A stretch of DNA of 13,671 nucleotides from CAYQTO01 sp964420455 (GTDB lineage Bacteria > Sumerlaeota > Sumerlaeia > SLMS01): the NCBI GenBank assembly GCA_964420455.1, contig CAYQTO010000100.1, positions 1-13,671 on the forward strand. The letters run 5' to 3'. Every line of letters begins with the position of its first letter. Within the stretch, counting starts at the first letter, position 1. A program made the translations under genes and the position numbers. Under the pieces are notes generated by a model. The model did not search any database. It worked only from the letters and a program-made list of their open reading frames with translations, and had not been told where the DNA came from. Below, piece after piece: positions 1 through 7,797 of the stretch.

Positions 1-267
1 GGAGGCCTCGCGGGAAGGAGGTGTCTGGGGGGCGGCGCCGCGGTACTCGAGGAGGACGGCACCCGGCTCGAGTGTCTGGCGCTCGATGGCGATCAGCCGG
101 GTCACCTGAAAAGCGCCTGGCGATTCAACGAGCAGAAGGCCTGTACCCGTGTCGAGGGTGGCGAGGGGGTCGCCCGCGGCGGCTCGTCCACCAGCCTTGA
201 CGGTCCACCCGACGAGGGTCGCCGGGTTGCCGGAGTTCAGGAGGTAGGGCAGGCGGAGTTGGGACAC
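1..267 (-). CDS. Lipoyl-domain protein, probable E2 acyltransferase of a 2-oxo acid dehydrogenase complex (partial)
   Basis: The N-terminal 89 residues are visible and the gene continues beyond the left edge. The translation reads SQLRLPYL, then ATLVGWTVKAGGRAAAGDPLA, LLLVESPGA and LEPGAVLLEY, which is the hammerhead fold pattern of lipoyl domains. It ends in a linker rich in Ala, Pro and Thr, typical of the dihydrolipoamide acyltransferases that pass acyl groups from E1 to CoA. The hairpin that normally reads ETDKA reads DTGTG (about residues 40-44), so the lysine that carries lipoate is a threonine. The start chosen is GTG at 267, with a weak GGCGAG upstream. The frame stays open to about 327, so a TTG start near 324 is possible. 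The gene diverges from a DeoR regulator and a fused E1, which supports the E2 reading. The catalytic domain is outside the window. A lipoyl-like domain in another enzyme class cannot be excluded. Confidence 0.68.
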   Translation of the reverse strand, partial: MSQLRLPYLLNSGNPATLVGWTVKAGGRAAAGDPLATLDTGTGLLLVESPGAFQVTRLIAIERQTLEPGAVLLEYRGAAPQTPPSREAS

Positions 268-408
268 GAGTGACTCGCCATCGATCGATCCAATATTTGC
301 ACGGCATGAGCCAAAATCGATCAAGAGTCAAGCAAAAGCATGCATATTTTGCTTGCAATTTGCGCCTGATTCCCGCGATTTCGCCCCAGAAAGGTTTCCG
401 TGAGGTAA
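268..408. promoter_or_regulatory. Divergent intergenic control region
   Basis: This 141 bp separates the leftward lipoyl-domain gene from the rightward DeoR gene and should carry both promoters. It is clearly more AT-rich than the flanking genes. It contains the inverted repeat annotated separately and a 10-bp palindrome, ATCGATCGAT, at 280-289. I found no convincing -35/-10 pair in either direction. Weak leftward candidates begin at TTGACT (331-326) and TTGATC (324-319) but lack a good -10. Confidence 0.6.
329..355. promoter_or_regulatory. Perfect inverted repeat, probable DeoR operator
   Basis: The arms CAAGCAAAA (329-337) and TTTTGCTTG (347-355) are exact reverse complements separated by the 9-bp spacer GCATGCATA. 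The centre-to-centre distance is 18 bp. The site lies 54 bp before the DeoR start and 62 bp before the divergent gene. DeoR-family proteins usually repress their own divergent or downstream operon from such palindromes, so autoregulation plus control of both flanking genes is the likely role. The binding protein is inferred from position only. Confidence 0.6.
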
Positions 409-1239
409 ATGCCCCCCTCCACAAGCGAACGGCACGAGGCGATCCTCGCGAGGGTACTCGCGCAAGGGCACGTCAAGGTCCGCGATCTGGCGGAATCGAT
501 GAAGGTTTCCGAGGCGACGGTACGGCGGGACCTGCGGACCTTGTCCGCCGCCGGCGAGTTGGAACTGACCCACGGCGGTGCAACCAGCGCGGCGGAAGGG
601 GAGTCGTCGTTCCGCGCGCGGAGCCGCAGACAGGTGGAGGCCAAGGGCATCGTCGGCCGCCTTGCCGCAGACCTGGTCGGCGAGGCCGAGACCGTCTTCC
701 TCGATTCCGGCACGACCATCTTTGCGATGATTCCGCATCTGCGGACGCGGCGGGCGCTGACGGTGATCACCCACTCGGCGCGGTTCGCCCTCGAATTCGG
801 CGGCGCCCCCAACGTTCGCGTGGTGACCCTCGGCGGCCAGTACCGGCCGGACCGGATGGATTCGATCGGGCCGATGACACTCGAGGCGCTCGACAAGCTG
901 CGCGGTTTCCGCGCCTTCATCGGGTCGGACGGGCTGAGCCCGGACTTTGGCGTCACCGCCTGCGACATGGAGAGTGCCCACCTGTATCAACTCGCGATCG
1001 AAAACGCCCGCGAGACGATCCTCCTCGTCGATCATTCAAAGTTCGAGGCGCCATCGCTCTATCGCATCGCGGACCTCGCCTCGATCCACCGCGTGGTAAC
1101 TGATCGACTGCCCGATGAGGCCTGGCAGGCGGCCCTCCGCCAGCACGAGATCGAACTGATTTGCCCGGAAACCGCGGAGTCCACCGAGGGCGCCGCCGCG
1201 GCCACCAACACCCATTTCCCCACCCACAGGAGCAACTGA
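409..1239 (+). CDS. DeoR/GlpR-family transcriptional regulator
   Basis: A 276-residue protein with the two-domain DeoR layout. Residues 8-57 form the winged helix-turn-helix, with recognition helix SEATVRRDLRTL (34-45) and the family signature ending in ELTHGGA (52-58). Residues 75-250 form the sensor domain, with FLDSGTT (97-103) for phosphate binding, VRVVTLGG (126-133), FIGSDGL (170-176) and LVDHSKF (206-212). Family members are usually repressors released by a phosphorylated sugar intermediate. The ATG at 409 has a nearby GAGG and begins the conserved N terminus. The last 25 residues or so are a low-complexity tail rich in Ala and Thr. The E1 gene follows after 3 bp, so the two are almost certainly cotranscribed, and the palindrome upstream suggests autoregulation. 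The effector cannot be read from the sequence. Confidence 0.93.
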   Translation: MPPSTSERHEAILARVLAQGHVKVRDLAESMKVSEATVRRDLRTLSAAGELELTHGGATSAAEGESSFRARSRRQVEAKGIVGRLAADLVGEAETVFLDSGTTIFAMIPHLRTRRALTVITHSARFALEFGGAPNVRVVTLGGQYRPDRMDSIGPMTLEALDKLRGFRAFIGSDGLSPDFGVTACDMESAHLYQLAIENARETILLVDHSKFEAPSLYRIADLASIHRVVTDRLPDEAWQAALRQHEIELICPETAESTEGAAAATNTHFPTHRSN

Positions 1240-1242
1240 CCC

Positions 1243-3711
1243 ATGCCCAAGGCGGTCATGATCGACCCGGTCGAAATGCGGCGCCAAGGCGCCATCGAGT
1301 TCCAGCCGATCCCGGTCAACCAGTACCATCGCCCCTTCAGCGAGGAGATCGAACGCCACGGCCGCGAGGCGCTCGTCCGCATCTGGCGCGACATGGCAGT
1401 CATCCGCGCCTTCGAGACGATGCTCAGCAACGTCAAGCTGACCGGAGCCTACAAGGGCATCGAGTACAACCACCGCGGGCCGGCGCACCTGTCCATCGGC
1501 CAGGAAGCCACCGCCGTCGGCCAGGCCTTCCTCCTCGGTATTGACGACCATATATACGGAAGCCACCGGAGCCATGGCGAGATCCTGGCCAAGGGCCTTT
1601 CGGCCATCGCCAAGCTGGACGACGCCGCGCTGCTGGACATCATGCGCACCTACTTCGACGGCGATTGCCTCCGCGTGGTGGAAAAGGATGCGAAGGGGAC
1701 GACGAAGGACCTGGCGGTGGACTTCCTGGTGTACGGCGCGCTGGCGGAGATCTTCGGACGCGAGCCGGGACTCAACAAGGGCATGGGCGGATCGATGCAT
1801 GCCTTCTTCCCGCCCTTTGGCGTCTATCCGAACAACGCGATCGTGGGGGGCTCGGCGGACATCAGCGTTGGCGCCGCGCTGTTCAAGCATGTGAACCGCG
1901 CGCCGGGGATCGTGATCTGCAACATTGGCGACGCCTCGGCGGGATGCGGGCCGACCTGGGAGGCGCTTTGCTTCGCCACCATGGACCAGTTCAAGGAACT
2001 GTGGGACGAGGCCCACCGGGGTGGCCTCCCGCTGATCATGAACTTCGTCAACAACTTCTACGGCATGGGCGGCCAGCCCTTTGGCGAGACGATGGGCTTC
2101 AAGATGCTGGCGCGCATGGGGGCGGGCCTGACACCGGACCAGATGCACGCGGAGCGCGTCGACGGCTACAACCCGCTCGCCATTGTGGATGCCATCGAGC
2201 GGAAGAAGGAAATCATCGAGCGCGGCGACGGGCCGGTTCTGCTCGACACGGTGACCTACCGGTTCAGCGGCCACTCGCCGTCCGATGCCAGCGCCTATCG
2301 GGAGAAATCCGAGATCGAGGCGTGGCAGGAGTTCGACCCGCTCAAGACCTACGCGGACCAACTCGTGACCGTCGGCCTCGCGACTCAGGCGGAGCTCGAC
2401 GAAGACCAGGAGCGTATAGACGACGTCATCCTTCGCGCCTACACCAAGGCGATCGACCTCGACGTGTCCCCGCGTGCGGACCTGCGGTTCCCCGGATGCC
2501 TTCTCGAGAGGACGATGTTCTCCAATGAACGGGTGGAGAAGATGGCGGACCGCGACCCGGAGGTGCTGCTGGCAAAGGAGGACAACCCCCGCGTCCAGAT
2601 GCTGGCCAAGCGTAGCCGCAGCGGCCTCGACGAATCGGGCGAGCCGCTGCCCAAGTCGCGCTGCATTGGCATCCGCGATGGCCTCTTCGAGGCGATCCTC
2701 GACATGTTCCATACGGACCCGACACTGGTGGCGTACGGCGAGGAGAACCGCGACTGGGGCGGGGCGTTTGCGGTCTATCGCGGGCTGACGGAGGCGCTCC
2801 CCTACCATCGGCTGTTCAACAGCCCGATTTCAGAGGGGGCGATCGTCGGGACCGCCGTCGGCTACGCGCTCGAGGGCGGCCGCGCACTCGTCGAACTGAT
2901 GTACTGCGACTTCATGGGACGCGCCGGTGACGAGATCTTCAACCAGCTCGCCAAGTGGCAGTCCATGTCCGGCGGACTGCTGCGCATGCCCGTGGTTCTC
3001 CGGGTTTCCGTCGGTTCCAAGTACGGCGCCCAACACAGCCAGGACTGGACCTCCCTCGTGGCACATATCCCGGGCCTCAAGGTCGCCTTCCCCGCAACGC
3101 CCCACGACGCCAAGGGGCTCATGTATAGCGCCCTGCTGGGAACCGATCCGGTGGTCTTCTTTGAAAGCCAGCGCGTCTACGACCAGCCCGAATTGTTCCA
3201 TCCCGGCGGGGTTCCGGAAGGCCGCTATGAGATTCCCTTCGGCGAGCCCGATGTGAAGAAGGAAGGTCGAGACCTGACGATCCTGAGTGTCGGGGCGACG
3301 CTGTATCGCGCGATCGAGGCCGCCCGGGAACTGGAGGAAAAGCATGGCCTTTCGACCGAGGTCATCGACGCCCGGACCCTTGTTCCCTTCGACTATACGA
3401 GGGTGATCGAGTCGGTGAAGAAGACACGGAAGATCCTGCTGACCTCCGATGCGTGCGAGCGCGGCAGCTTCCTCCACACGATGGCATCGCGGATCAGCCA
3501 GCTGGCCTTCGACGAGCTCGACGCGCCGCCGGTGGTCGTCGGTGCCCGCAACTGGATCACCCCCGCCGACGAGGTGGAGGACACCTTCTTCCCCTTCCCG
3601 GCGGACATGCTCGACGCCATCCACGAGCACATTGTGCCGCTGCGGGGATATACACCCGCCCGCCCGGCGGACACGGGCGAGCTGCTCCGTCGCAGCCGTC
3701 TCGGCGTCTAG
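1243..3711 (+). CDS. Fused E1 alpha-beta subunit of a 2-oxo acid dehydrogenase (thiamine diphosphate-dependent)
   Basis: This 822-residue protein joins two chains that are separate in most bacteria. Residues 40-405 match E1 alpha: GQEATAVG (86-93), the HRSHGEILAKG segment (108-118), MGGSMHAF (181-188), a diphosphate/Mg site starting GDASAG (229-234) and ending NNFYGMG (270-276), and FSGHSPSD (341-348). Residues 475-803 match E1 beta: GEENRDWGGAF (499-509), PISEGAIVGTAVG (528-540), YCDF (554-557), AQHSQDW (596-602) and PGLKVAFPATPHDAKGL (610-626). The enzyme should decarboxylate a 2-oxo acid and acylate a lipoyl domain. Whether the substrate is pyruvate, a branched-chain oxo acid or acetoin is undecided. 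Oddities are GDA instead of GDG, an extra segment of roughly 13 residues inside that motif, and an extra region at about 120-165. The start is ATG at 1243, with AGGAG at 1228-1232, 3 bp after the regulator gene. Confidence 0.9.
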   Translation: MPKAVMIDPVEMRRQGAIEFQPIPVNQYHRPFSEEIERHGREALVRIWRDMAVIRAFETMLSNVKLTGAYKGIEYNHRGPAHLSIGQEATAVGQAFLLGIDDHIYGSHRSHGEILAKGLSAIAKLDDAALLDIMRTYFDGDCLRVVEKDAKGTTKDLAVDFLVYGALAEIFGREPGLNKGMGGSMHAFFPPFGVYPNNAIVGGSADISVGAALFKHVNRAPGIVICNIGDASAGCGPTWEALCFATMDQFKELWDEAHRGGLPLIMNFVNNFYGMGGQPFGETMGFKMLARMGAGLTPDQMHAERVDGYNPLAIVDAIERKKEIIERGDGPVLLDTVTYRFSGHSPSDASAYREKSEIEAWQEFDPLKTYADQLVTVGLATQAELDEDQERIDDVILRAYTKAIDLDVSPRADLRFPGCLLERTMFSNERVEKMADRDPEVLLAKEDNPRVQMLAKRSRSGLDESGEPLPKSRCIGIRDGLFEAILDMFHTDPTLVAYGEENRDWGGAFAVYRGLTEALPYHRLFNSPISEGAIVGTAVGYALEGGRALVELMYCDFMGRAGDEIFNQLAKWQSMSGGLLRMPVVLRVSVGSKYGAQHSQDWTSLVAHIPGLKVAFPATPHDAKGLMYSALLGTDPVVFFESQRVYDQPELFHPGGVPEGRYEIPFGEPDVKKEGRDLTILSVGATLYRAIEAARELEEKHGLSTEVIDARTLVPFDYTRVIESVKKTRKILLTSDACERGSFLHTMASRISQLAFDELDAPPVVVGARNWITPADEVEDTFFPFPADMLDAIHEHIVPLRGYTPARPADTGELLRRSRLGV

Positions 3712-3723
3712 ACGGCACCGCCA

Positions 3724-3779
3724 CCGCGAAACGCAAACGGCCCGTCCCCCCAGGGGGACGGGCCGTTTGCGTTTCGCGG
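3724..3779. terminator. Long perfect hairpin, bidirectional terminator
   Basis: The arms at 3724-3750 and 3753-3779 are exact 27-nt reverse complements around a nominal 2-nt loop, CA. It sits in the 79-bp gap between the stops of the convergent E1 gene (3711) and pullulanase gene (3793), so it can stop transcription from both sides. There is no T-run on either side, so termination would rely on the very strong stem alone. Confidence 0.8.
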
Positions 3780-3790
3780 GGCTTCGGGAA

Positions 3791-6352
3791 TCAGCGCATG
3801 AGGAGCGCGAGGCCGTGGGCGGGGACGCCCAGGGACCCGGAGGCGCGGCCAAGGCCTTCGAGGGAGGTCTCGAGCCCGCTCACGTGGACGGTGAAGGCCC
3901 CCTCGAGCGGGAGGTCAAACTCGAGTTCCCGGCTTGTCGGATTGATGAGGACGATCGCGTCGGTGGCGGACTCCCCTTGGAGGTCACGGCCGTCGAGCGT
4001 ATAGACAATTGTGTCCGGGTGAGGCCGGCCGTCGTCGTGGAAGGCGAGGCGGGCGCGGACCTCCGCCGCGGTGGCGAGGCGGAACATCGGGTGGGCGCGC
4101 CGCAGGGCGATCAGGTCGCGGTGGTAGGTATAGACTTCCGGGTACTCGGCGCGGGCGGACCAGTCGATCATGTTCACCGCATCACCCGCGTTGTAGCTGT
4201 TGTGGTTGCCGCCTTTGCTGCGCATGAGCTCGACACCCGCATGGTAGAAGAGGACTCCCTGCGACAGGGCGAGGATTCCGCCGGTGAGGGTCTGGAGACG
4301 GACCAGTTGGTCGCGCGAGAGGTCCGGATTCCACTCAATGAACTTGTCGTACAGCGTGAGGTTGTCGTGGCAGGTGGCGTAGTTGATGGACTCGGCGGGG
4401 TTGGTGGCCCAGTCGTCGATGGCGCCGGCAATGCCACGCATGACTCCCTCGCGGTTGCTGCCATCCATGACGTAGCCGGGGGCGGGGCCGTCGGGGGCAC
4501 CCTTGAGGTCGTTGCGGAAGTGGTCGTTGAAGGCGCCGATGCCGGTGCCGCTGACGACGTCCTTGTAGGTAAGGGTGCCAAGGCCGGTGTTCTCCGGCGG
4601 GGCGGCAGCCCACGGCTCGCCGTAGAGAAGGATGCTTGGGTCCACGCGGTCCAATTCCGCACGGAGCTGCTTCATCGTCTCGATGTCGACCAGGCCCATG
4701 AGGTCGAAACGGTAGCCGTCTATACCGTACTCCTCGACCCAATAAAGGCAGGAGTCGATGATGAAGTCGCGCCCCATGGGCGCCTCGGACCGGAATTCAT
4801 TGCCAGTGCCGGAGCCGTTCCAGAAGGAGCCGTCCTCGCGCGTGCGCAGGTAATAGCCGGGCGCGAGGAACTCGAAGGTGTTCTGGGTGCCGGTGTGGTT
4901 ATAGACGACGTCGAGGATGACCCGGATGCCGGCCTCGTGGAAGCCCTGGACCATTTGCTTGAACTCGCGGAGGCGCGCCTCGGTGCGGATATCGGAGGCA
5001 AACCAGCCCTCGGGCGAATTGAAGAAGGCGGTCATGTAGCCCCAGTTGTAGGTGGGCCGGTCTTCGTCGTTATCGAAGTCCTGGGGGGGCAGGATCTGGA
5101 CGTGGGTCACGCCGAGGTCCTTGAGATGATCGATCCCGGTGGGTATGTCTGTATATCCCTCGAGGGTGGTGCCGGGGAGGACGGCGCCAAGGTACTTGCC
5201 GCGGAGCGACTCGGGGATGCTGGCGTCGGGATCAATGGTGAAGTCGCGGAGGTGGACCTCCCAGATGACGGCGTCGGTGGGCCGGCCGCCAAAGGCGGGG
5301 GGTTCGAGCGGGCGAAAGCCCTCGGGGTCCGTGGAACGGACATCGGTGATGCGCGGGTGGCCGTCGTCGCCGGTGGTGTTGGTGGCGTGGGGGTCGATGA
5401 TTTCGTGGAGGCCGTAGCGCTCCGTCTCGACGAGCAGCCGATAGTGGCGACCCTCGAGGTTTTCCGGCACGGTCACCTCCCAGACGCCCTTGCCCTCGTT
5501 GGCCATTGGGATCTCGCGGCGGCCGGCCTTGCCCGTGGGCTCGTCATAGAGCACGACGGCGAGCGAGCGCGCCAACGGGCTGAAGGTGCGAAAGGTCGTG
5601 GAGTCGCCGCCAAGGATGACGCCGAGGGGGAGATCCGTGTGGAACAGATCGCGGTCAAAGAGCACGTTGCCGAGGGTGGTGCCGGCGGGGCGGTATTCGG
5701 GGAAGGCGACCTGGTAGCGGGTCTCAAGAAAGTCGAGGGGCTGGGCGGTTCGAACCTGGACGAAGGCCGTTGGTTCGTCAAGGGTGCCCCCGGTTGTCTC
5801 GATGGCGAGCACCAGCAGCTCGCGAGGGGTGGGGTCACCCCCGGGGGAGAGGGCGGTGACGGTGGCGGGGCCGAGCTCGCGCGGAGCGACCTCGTGGGAC
5901 AACTTGACGGTGATGCGGTCGGGCTCGTCTATACGGGCGAAGACGACCTTGGGGCTGATATCCGGCTGCTCGGTATAGATGCGGGGATCGTTGCCGATGA
6001 GCCAGATCTCGCGGCCGAGCTCCGGCGTCCAGAAGCGGTCGGCTCCGTCCTTCTGGTTCCAGTCGCGGTTGAGGCGGACGAGAAAGCCGATACGCTCGTT
6101 GGTGGAGTCATCGGGCCCGTAGAGGGAGGGATCGATGTCGAAATAGACGCCGTAGTCGGTGCGGCCGGCGGGGAAGATCTCGGGCTCGTCGGGGTCGGCA
6201 ATGGATCGGCCGTCCCAGACCCACATGCCGGCCTCGCTTTCGCGGTTGTCGAAGCGATGGTAATGGATGCGAATCATGCCGTTGGGTGGTTGGGGAAGGA
6301 GAAGGGAAGGGTAGAGGAGAAGTAAAAGGAGGAGGGGAAGAAGCCGGCGCAT
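3791..6352 (-). CDS. pulA: Secreted type I pullulanase (GH13 subfamily 14) with CBM41 and CBM48
   Basis: The 853-residue protein should hydrolyse alpha-1,6 branch linkages in pullulan, glycogen or starch dextrins. Residues 1-23 form a signal peptide with an RR pair and a Leu-rich core (LLPLLLLLLLYPSLLL). CBM41 follows (about 26-125, IRIHYHRFDN and MWVWDG), then an Ig-like stretch and CBM48 (about 240-335). The GH13 barrel (about 355-740) shows YNWGY (435-439), DVVYNH (481-486), nucleophile D550 in GYRFDLMG, acid/base E579 in YGEPW, and D663 in ATCHDNLTL. A C-terminal beta domain completes the expected layout. Two family motifs vary: YNWGYDP reads YNWGYMT and SHDN reads CHDN. The ATG at 6352 was chosen because it begins the signal peptide; an in-frame ATG at 6421 would add 23 residues that hide it. 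It lies 131 bp downstream of the xylose isomerase gene on the same strand. Confidence 0.92.
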   Translation of the reverse strand: MRRLLPLLLLLLLYPSLLLPQPPNGMIRIHYHRFDNRESEAGMWVWDGRSIADPDEPEIFPAGRTDYGVYFDIDPSLYGPDDSTNERIGFLVRLNRDWNQKDGADRFWTPELGREIWLIGNDPRIYTEQPDISPKVVFARIDEPDRITVKLSHEVAPRELGPATVTALSPGGDPTPRELLVLAIETTGGTLDEPTAFVQVRTAQPLDFLETRYQVAFPEYRPAGTTLGNVLFDRDLFHTDLPLGVILGGDSTTFRTFSPLARSLAVVLYDEPTGKAGRREIPMANEGKGVWEVTVPENLEGRHYRLLVETERYGLHEIIDPHATNTTGDDGHPRITDVRSTDPEGFRPLEPPAFGGRPTDAVIWEVHLRDFTIDPDASIPESLRGKYLGAVLPGTTLEGYTDIPTGIDHLKDLGVTHVQILPPQDFDNDEDRPTYNWGYMTAFFNSPEGWFASDIRTEARLREFKQMVQGFHEAGIRVILDVVYNHTGTQNTFEFLAPGYYLRTREDGSFWNGSGTGNEFRSEAPMGRDFIIDSCLYWVEEYGIDGYRFDLMGLVDIETMKQLRAELDRVDPSILLYGEPWAAAPPENTGLGTLTYKDVVSGTGIGAFNDHFRNDLKGAPDGPAPGYVMDGSNREGVMRGIAGAIDDWATNPAESINYATCHDNLTLYDKFIEWNPDLSRDQLVRLQTLTGGILALSQGVLFYHAGVELMRSKGGNHNSYNAGDAVNMIDWSARAEYPEVYTYHRDLIALRRAHPMFRLATAAEVRARLAFHDDGRPHPDTIVYTLDGRDLQGESATDAIVLINPTSRELEFDLPLEGAFTVHVSGLETSLEGLGRASGSLGVPAHGLALLMR
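6292..6343 (+). other. Polypurine tract
   Basis: This 52-bp stretch of the plus strand is purine except for T at 6312 and 6323. It lies opposite the codons for the Leu/Pro-rich signal peptide of the pullulanase (CTT, CTC, CCC and TTA codons), which explains most of the bias. Such tracts can form triplex DNA or slow polymerases, but nothing here shows that this happens. Confidence 0.6.
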
Positions 6353-6460
6353 GGGGTCATCCCAGGTTGATTTTGGACCGTGTTGCCGACGTAACTCGTC
6401 AGGTGGACAGCCACCGCGCAATGAAAAGGCGGAGGGGCGACCCTGAAATTTCCGTCCGGG

Positions 6461-6480
6461 CCGCCCCGCCCCGCCCCGCG
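6461..6480. repeat. CCGCC microrepeat in the pullulanase-xylose isomerase gap
   Basis: Four 5-bp units, CCGCC three times and then CCGCG, occur directly after the xylose isomerase stop codon. The remaining gap (6353-6483) has no open gene and no clear promoter. A weak imperfect GGCG/CGCC pairing is possible but I do not call it a terminator. The two genes may therefore be cotranscribed. Confidence 0.6.
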
Positions 6481-6483
6481 AGC

Positions 6484-7797
6484 CTACTCGATATAGTCGT
6501 TCAACATTGCTTCCAGCATCTCCTGGCGCCCGCTCTGGAGTTCCGGCTCGCCGTGCTCGTGGATATACGCCTCGAGCTCCGTGAAGCCCACGCGGCCCGC
6601 CTCAATCTCCCGGCCAATGCCCTTGTCCCATCCGCCGTAGCGCTGGGCGATGAACTTCTCGAAGCGCTTTTCCTTGAGCATTCTGGCGGCGATCTTGAGC
6701 CCGCGGGCGAAGGCGTCCATCGAGCCAATGTGGGCATGAAACAGGTCCACGGGGTCGATGGACTGGCGGCGGAGCTTTGCGTCGAAGTTCAGCCCGCCCG
6801 TTGTGAACCCGCCCCCGCGCAGGATATGATACATGGCCAGCGCGGTGTCGTAGAGGCTCGTCGCAAACTGGTCCGTGTCCCACCCGATCAACAGGTCGCC
6901 GGTGTTGGCATCCACGGAGCCGAAGATGTCGTTGCTGATGGCGTATTCGAGCTCGTGCTGAAAGGTATGAGCGGCGAGGGTGGCATGGTTCGCCTCGATG
7001 TTGAGCTTGAGGTGCTCGGTTAGGTCGTACTTCTGCAGAAAGGCGTGGCAGGTGCCCGCATCGAAGTCGTACTGGTGCTTGGTGGGTTCCTTGGGCTTGG
7101 GCTCGATATACAGCGACGCCTTGAGCCCGATGTTCTTCTTGTGGTCGACGGCCATGTGGAGGAACGCGGCGAAGTGATCGAGCTCGCGCTTCATGTCCGT
7201 GTTGAGGAGGGTGTCGTAGCCCTCGCGCCCCCCCCAGAAGACGTAGCCGGCGCCACCGAGTTCCTTGGTGCATTCCATGGCTTTCTTGACCTGGGCGGCG
7301 GCGTAGGCGAACACATGGGGAGAGGGATTGGTGGCCGCGCCGGCGAGGAACCGCCGATGGGAAAAGGCGTTTGTGGTTCCCCAGAGCAGCTTCATGCCGT
7401 GGTCGCGCTGAAGCTTCTTCGCCATCTTCACCATCTTGTCCAGTCGCTGGTTCGTTTCCTTCAGCGTGTCGCCCTCGGGGGCAATGTCGCGGTCGTGAAA
7501 GCACCAGAACTTCACGCCGAGCTTGGAGAAGAACTCGAAGGCCGCCCGCATGGTTTCCTCGGCGACGGTCATGGGATCGCTCGATTGGTTGTAGGCACGG
7601 ATCATTGTCGGGAAGCCGAAAGGATCGTTCCCCAGCCCCTTGAAGGTGTGCCAGTAGCACACGGCGAAGCGCAGGTGGTCCTCCATGGTCTTGCCGAGGA
7701 TCTTCGCCTTGGGGTTGTAGTGGCGAAAGGCGAGGGGGTTCCTGGTGCCGGGACCCTCGAATTTGATCTTTTTCACGCCGGGGAAGTACTCGTGCAT
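6484..7797 (-). CDS. xylA: Xylose isomerase, class II
   Basis: The 437-residue enzyme interconverts D-xylose and D-xylulose (also D-glucose and D-fructose) in the cytoplasm, using two divalent metal ions. It opens with EYFPGVKKIKFEGPGTRNPL, the class II N terminus. The catalytic pair is H101 and D104 in CFHDRD. The metal ligands are E232 (IEPKPKEPTKHQYDFD), E268 and H271 (IEANHA), D296 (SVDANTGD), D307 and D309 (GWDTDQF), and D339 (NFDAK). These positions equal the numbering of well-studied class II enzymes, so the chain is full length with no internal gain or loss. The ATG at 7797 has GGGGG about 6 nt upstream. No xylulokinase or pentose transporter is visible nearby, so the substrate in this locus may be another aldose. 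It precedes the pullulanase gene on the same strand. Confidence 0.97.
   Translation of the reverse strand: MHEYFPGVKKIKFEGPGTRNPLAFRHYNPKAKILGKTMEDHLRFAVCYWHTFKGLGNDPFGFPTMIRAYNQSSDPMTVAEETMRAAFEFFSKLGVKFWCFHDRDIAPEGDTLKETNQRLDKMVKMAKKLQRDHGMKLLWGTTNAFSHRRFLAGAATNPSPHVFAYAAAQVKKAMECTKELGGAGYVFWGGREGYDTLLNTDMKRELDHFAAFLHMAVDHKKNIGLKASLYIEPKPKEPTKHQYDFDAGTCHAFLQKYDLTEHLKLNIEANHATLAAHTFQHELEYAISNDIFGSVDANTGDLLIGWDTDQFATSLYDTALAMYHILRGGGFTTGGLNFDAKLRRQSIDPVDLFHAHIGSMDAFARGLKIAARMLKEKRFEKFIAQRYGGWDKGIGREIEAGRVGFTELEAYIHEHGEPELQSGRQEMLEAMLNDYIE

Noticed and set aside
270..1103. Plus-strand frame of 277 codons starting before the DeoR gene
   Set aside because: Beyond 409 it is a frame-shifted shadow of the regulator, rich in Arg, Gly and Pro, and it begins before the operator.
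1036..2808. Minus-strand open frame of 590 codons opposite the DeoR and E1 genes
   Set aside because: It spans the boundary of two well-supported genes, shows no recognisable motif, and has the Arg/Val/Leu/His-rich composition of antisense frames in GC-rich DNA.
3449..6325. Plus-strand open frame of 958 codons opposite the pullulanase
   Set aside because: It begins inside the E1 gene, crosses the terminator hairpin and lies opposite an intact GH13 enzyme. Its translation is low-complexity Val/Gly/Asp/Ala-rich with no domain, as expected from the antisense of a GC-rich gene.
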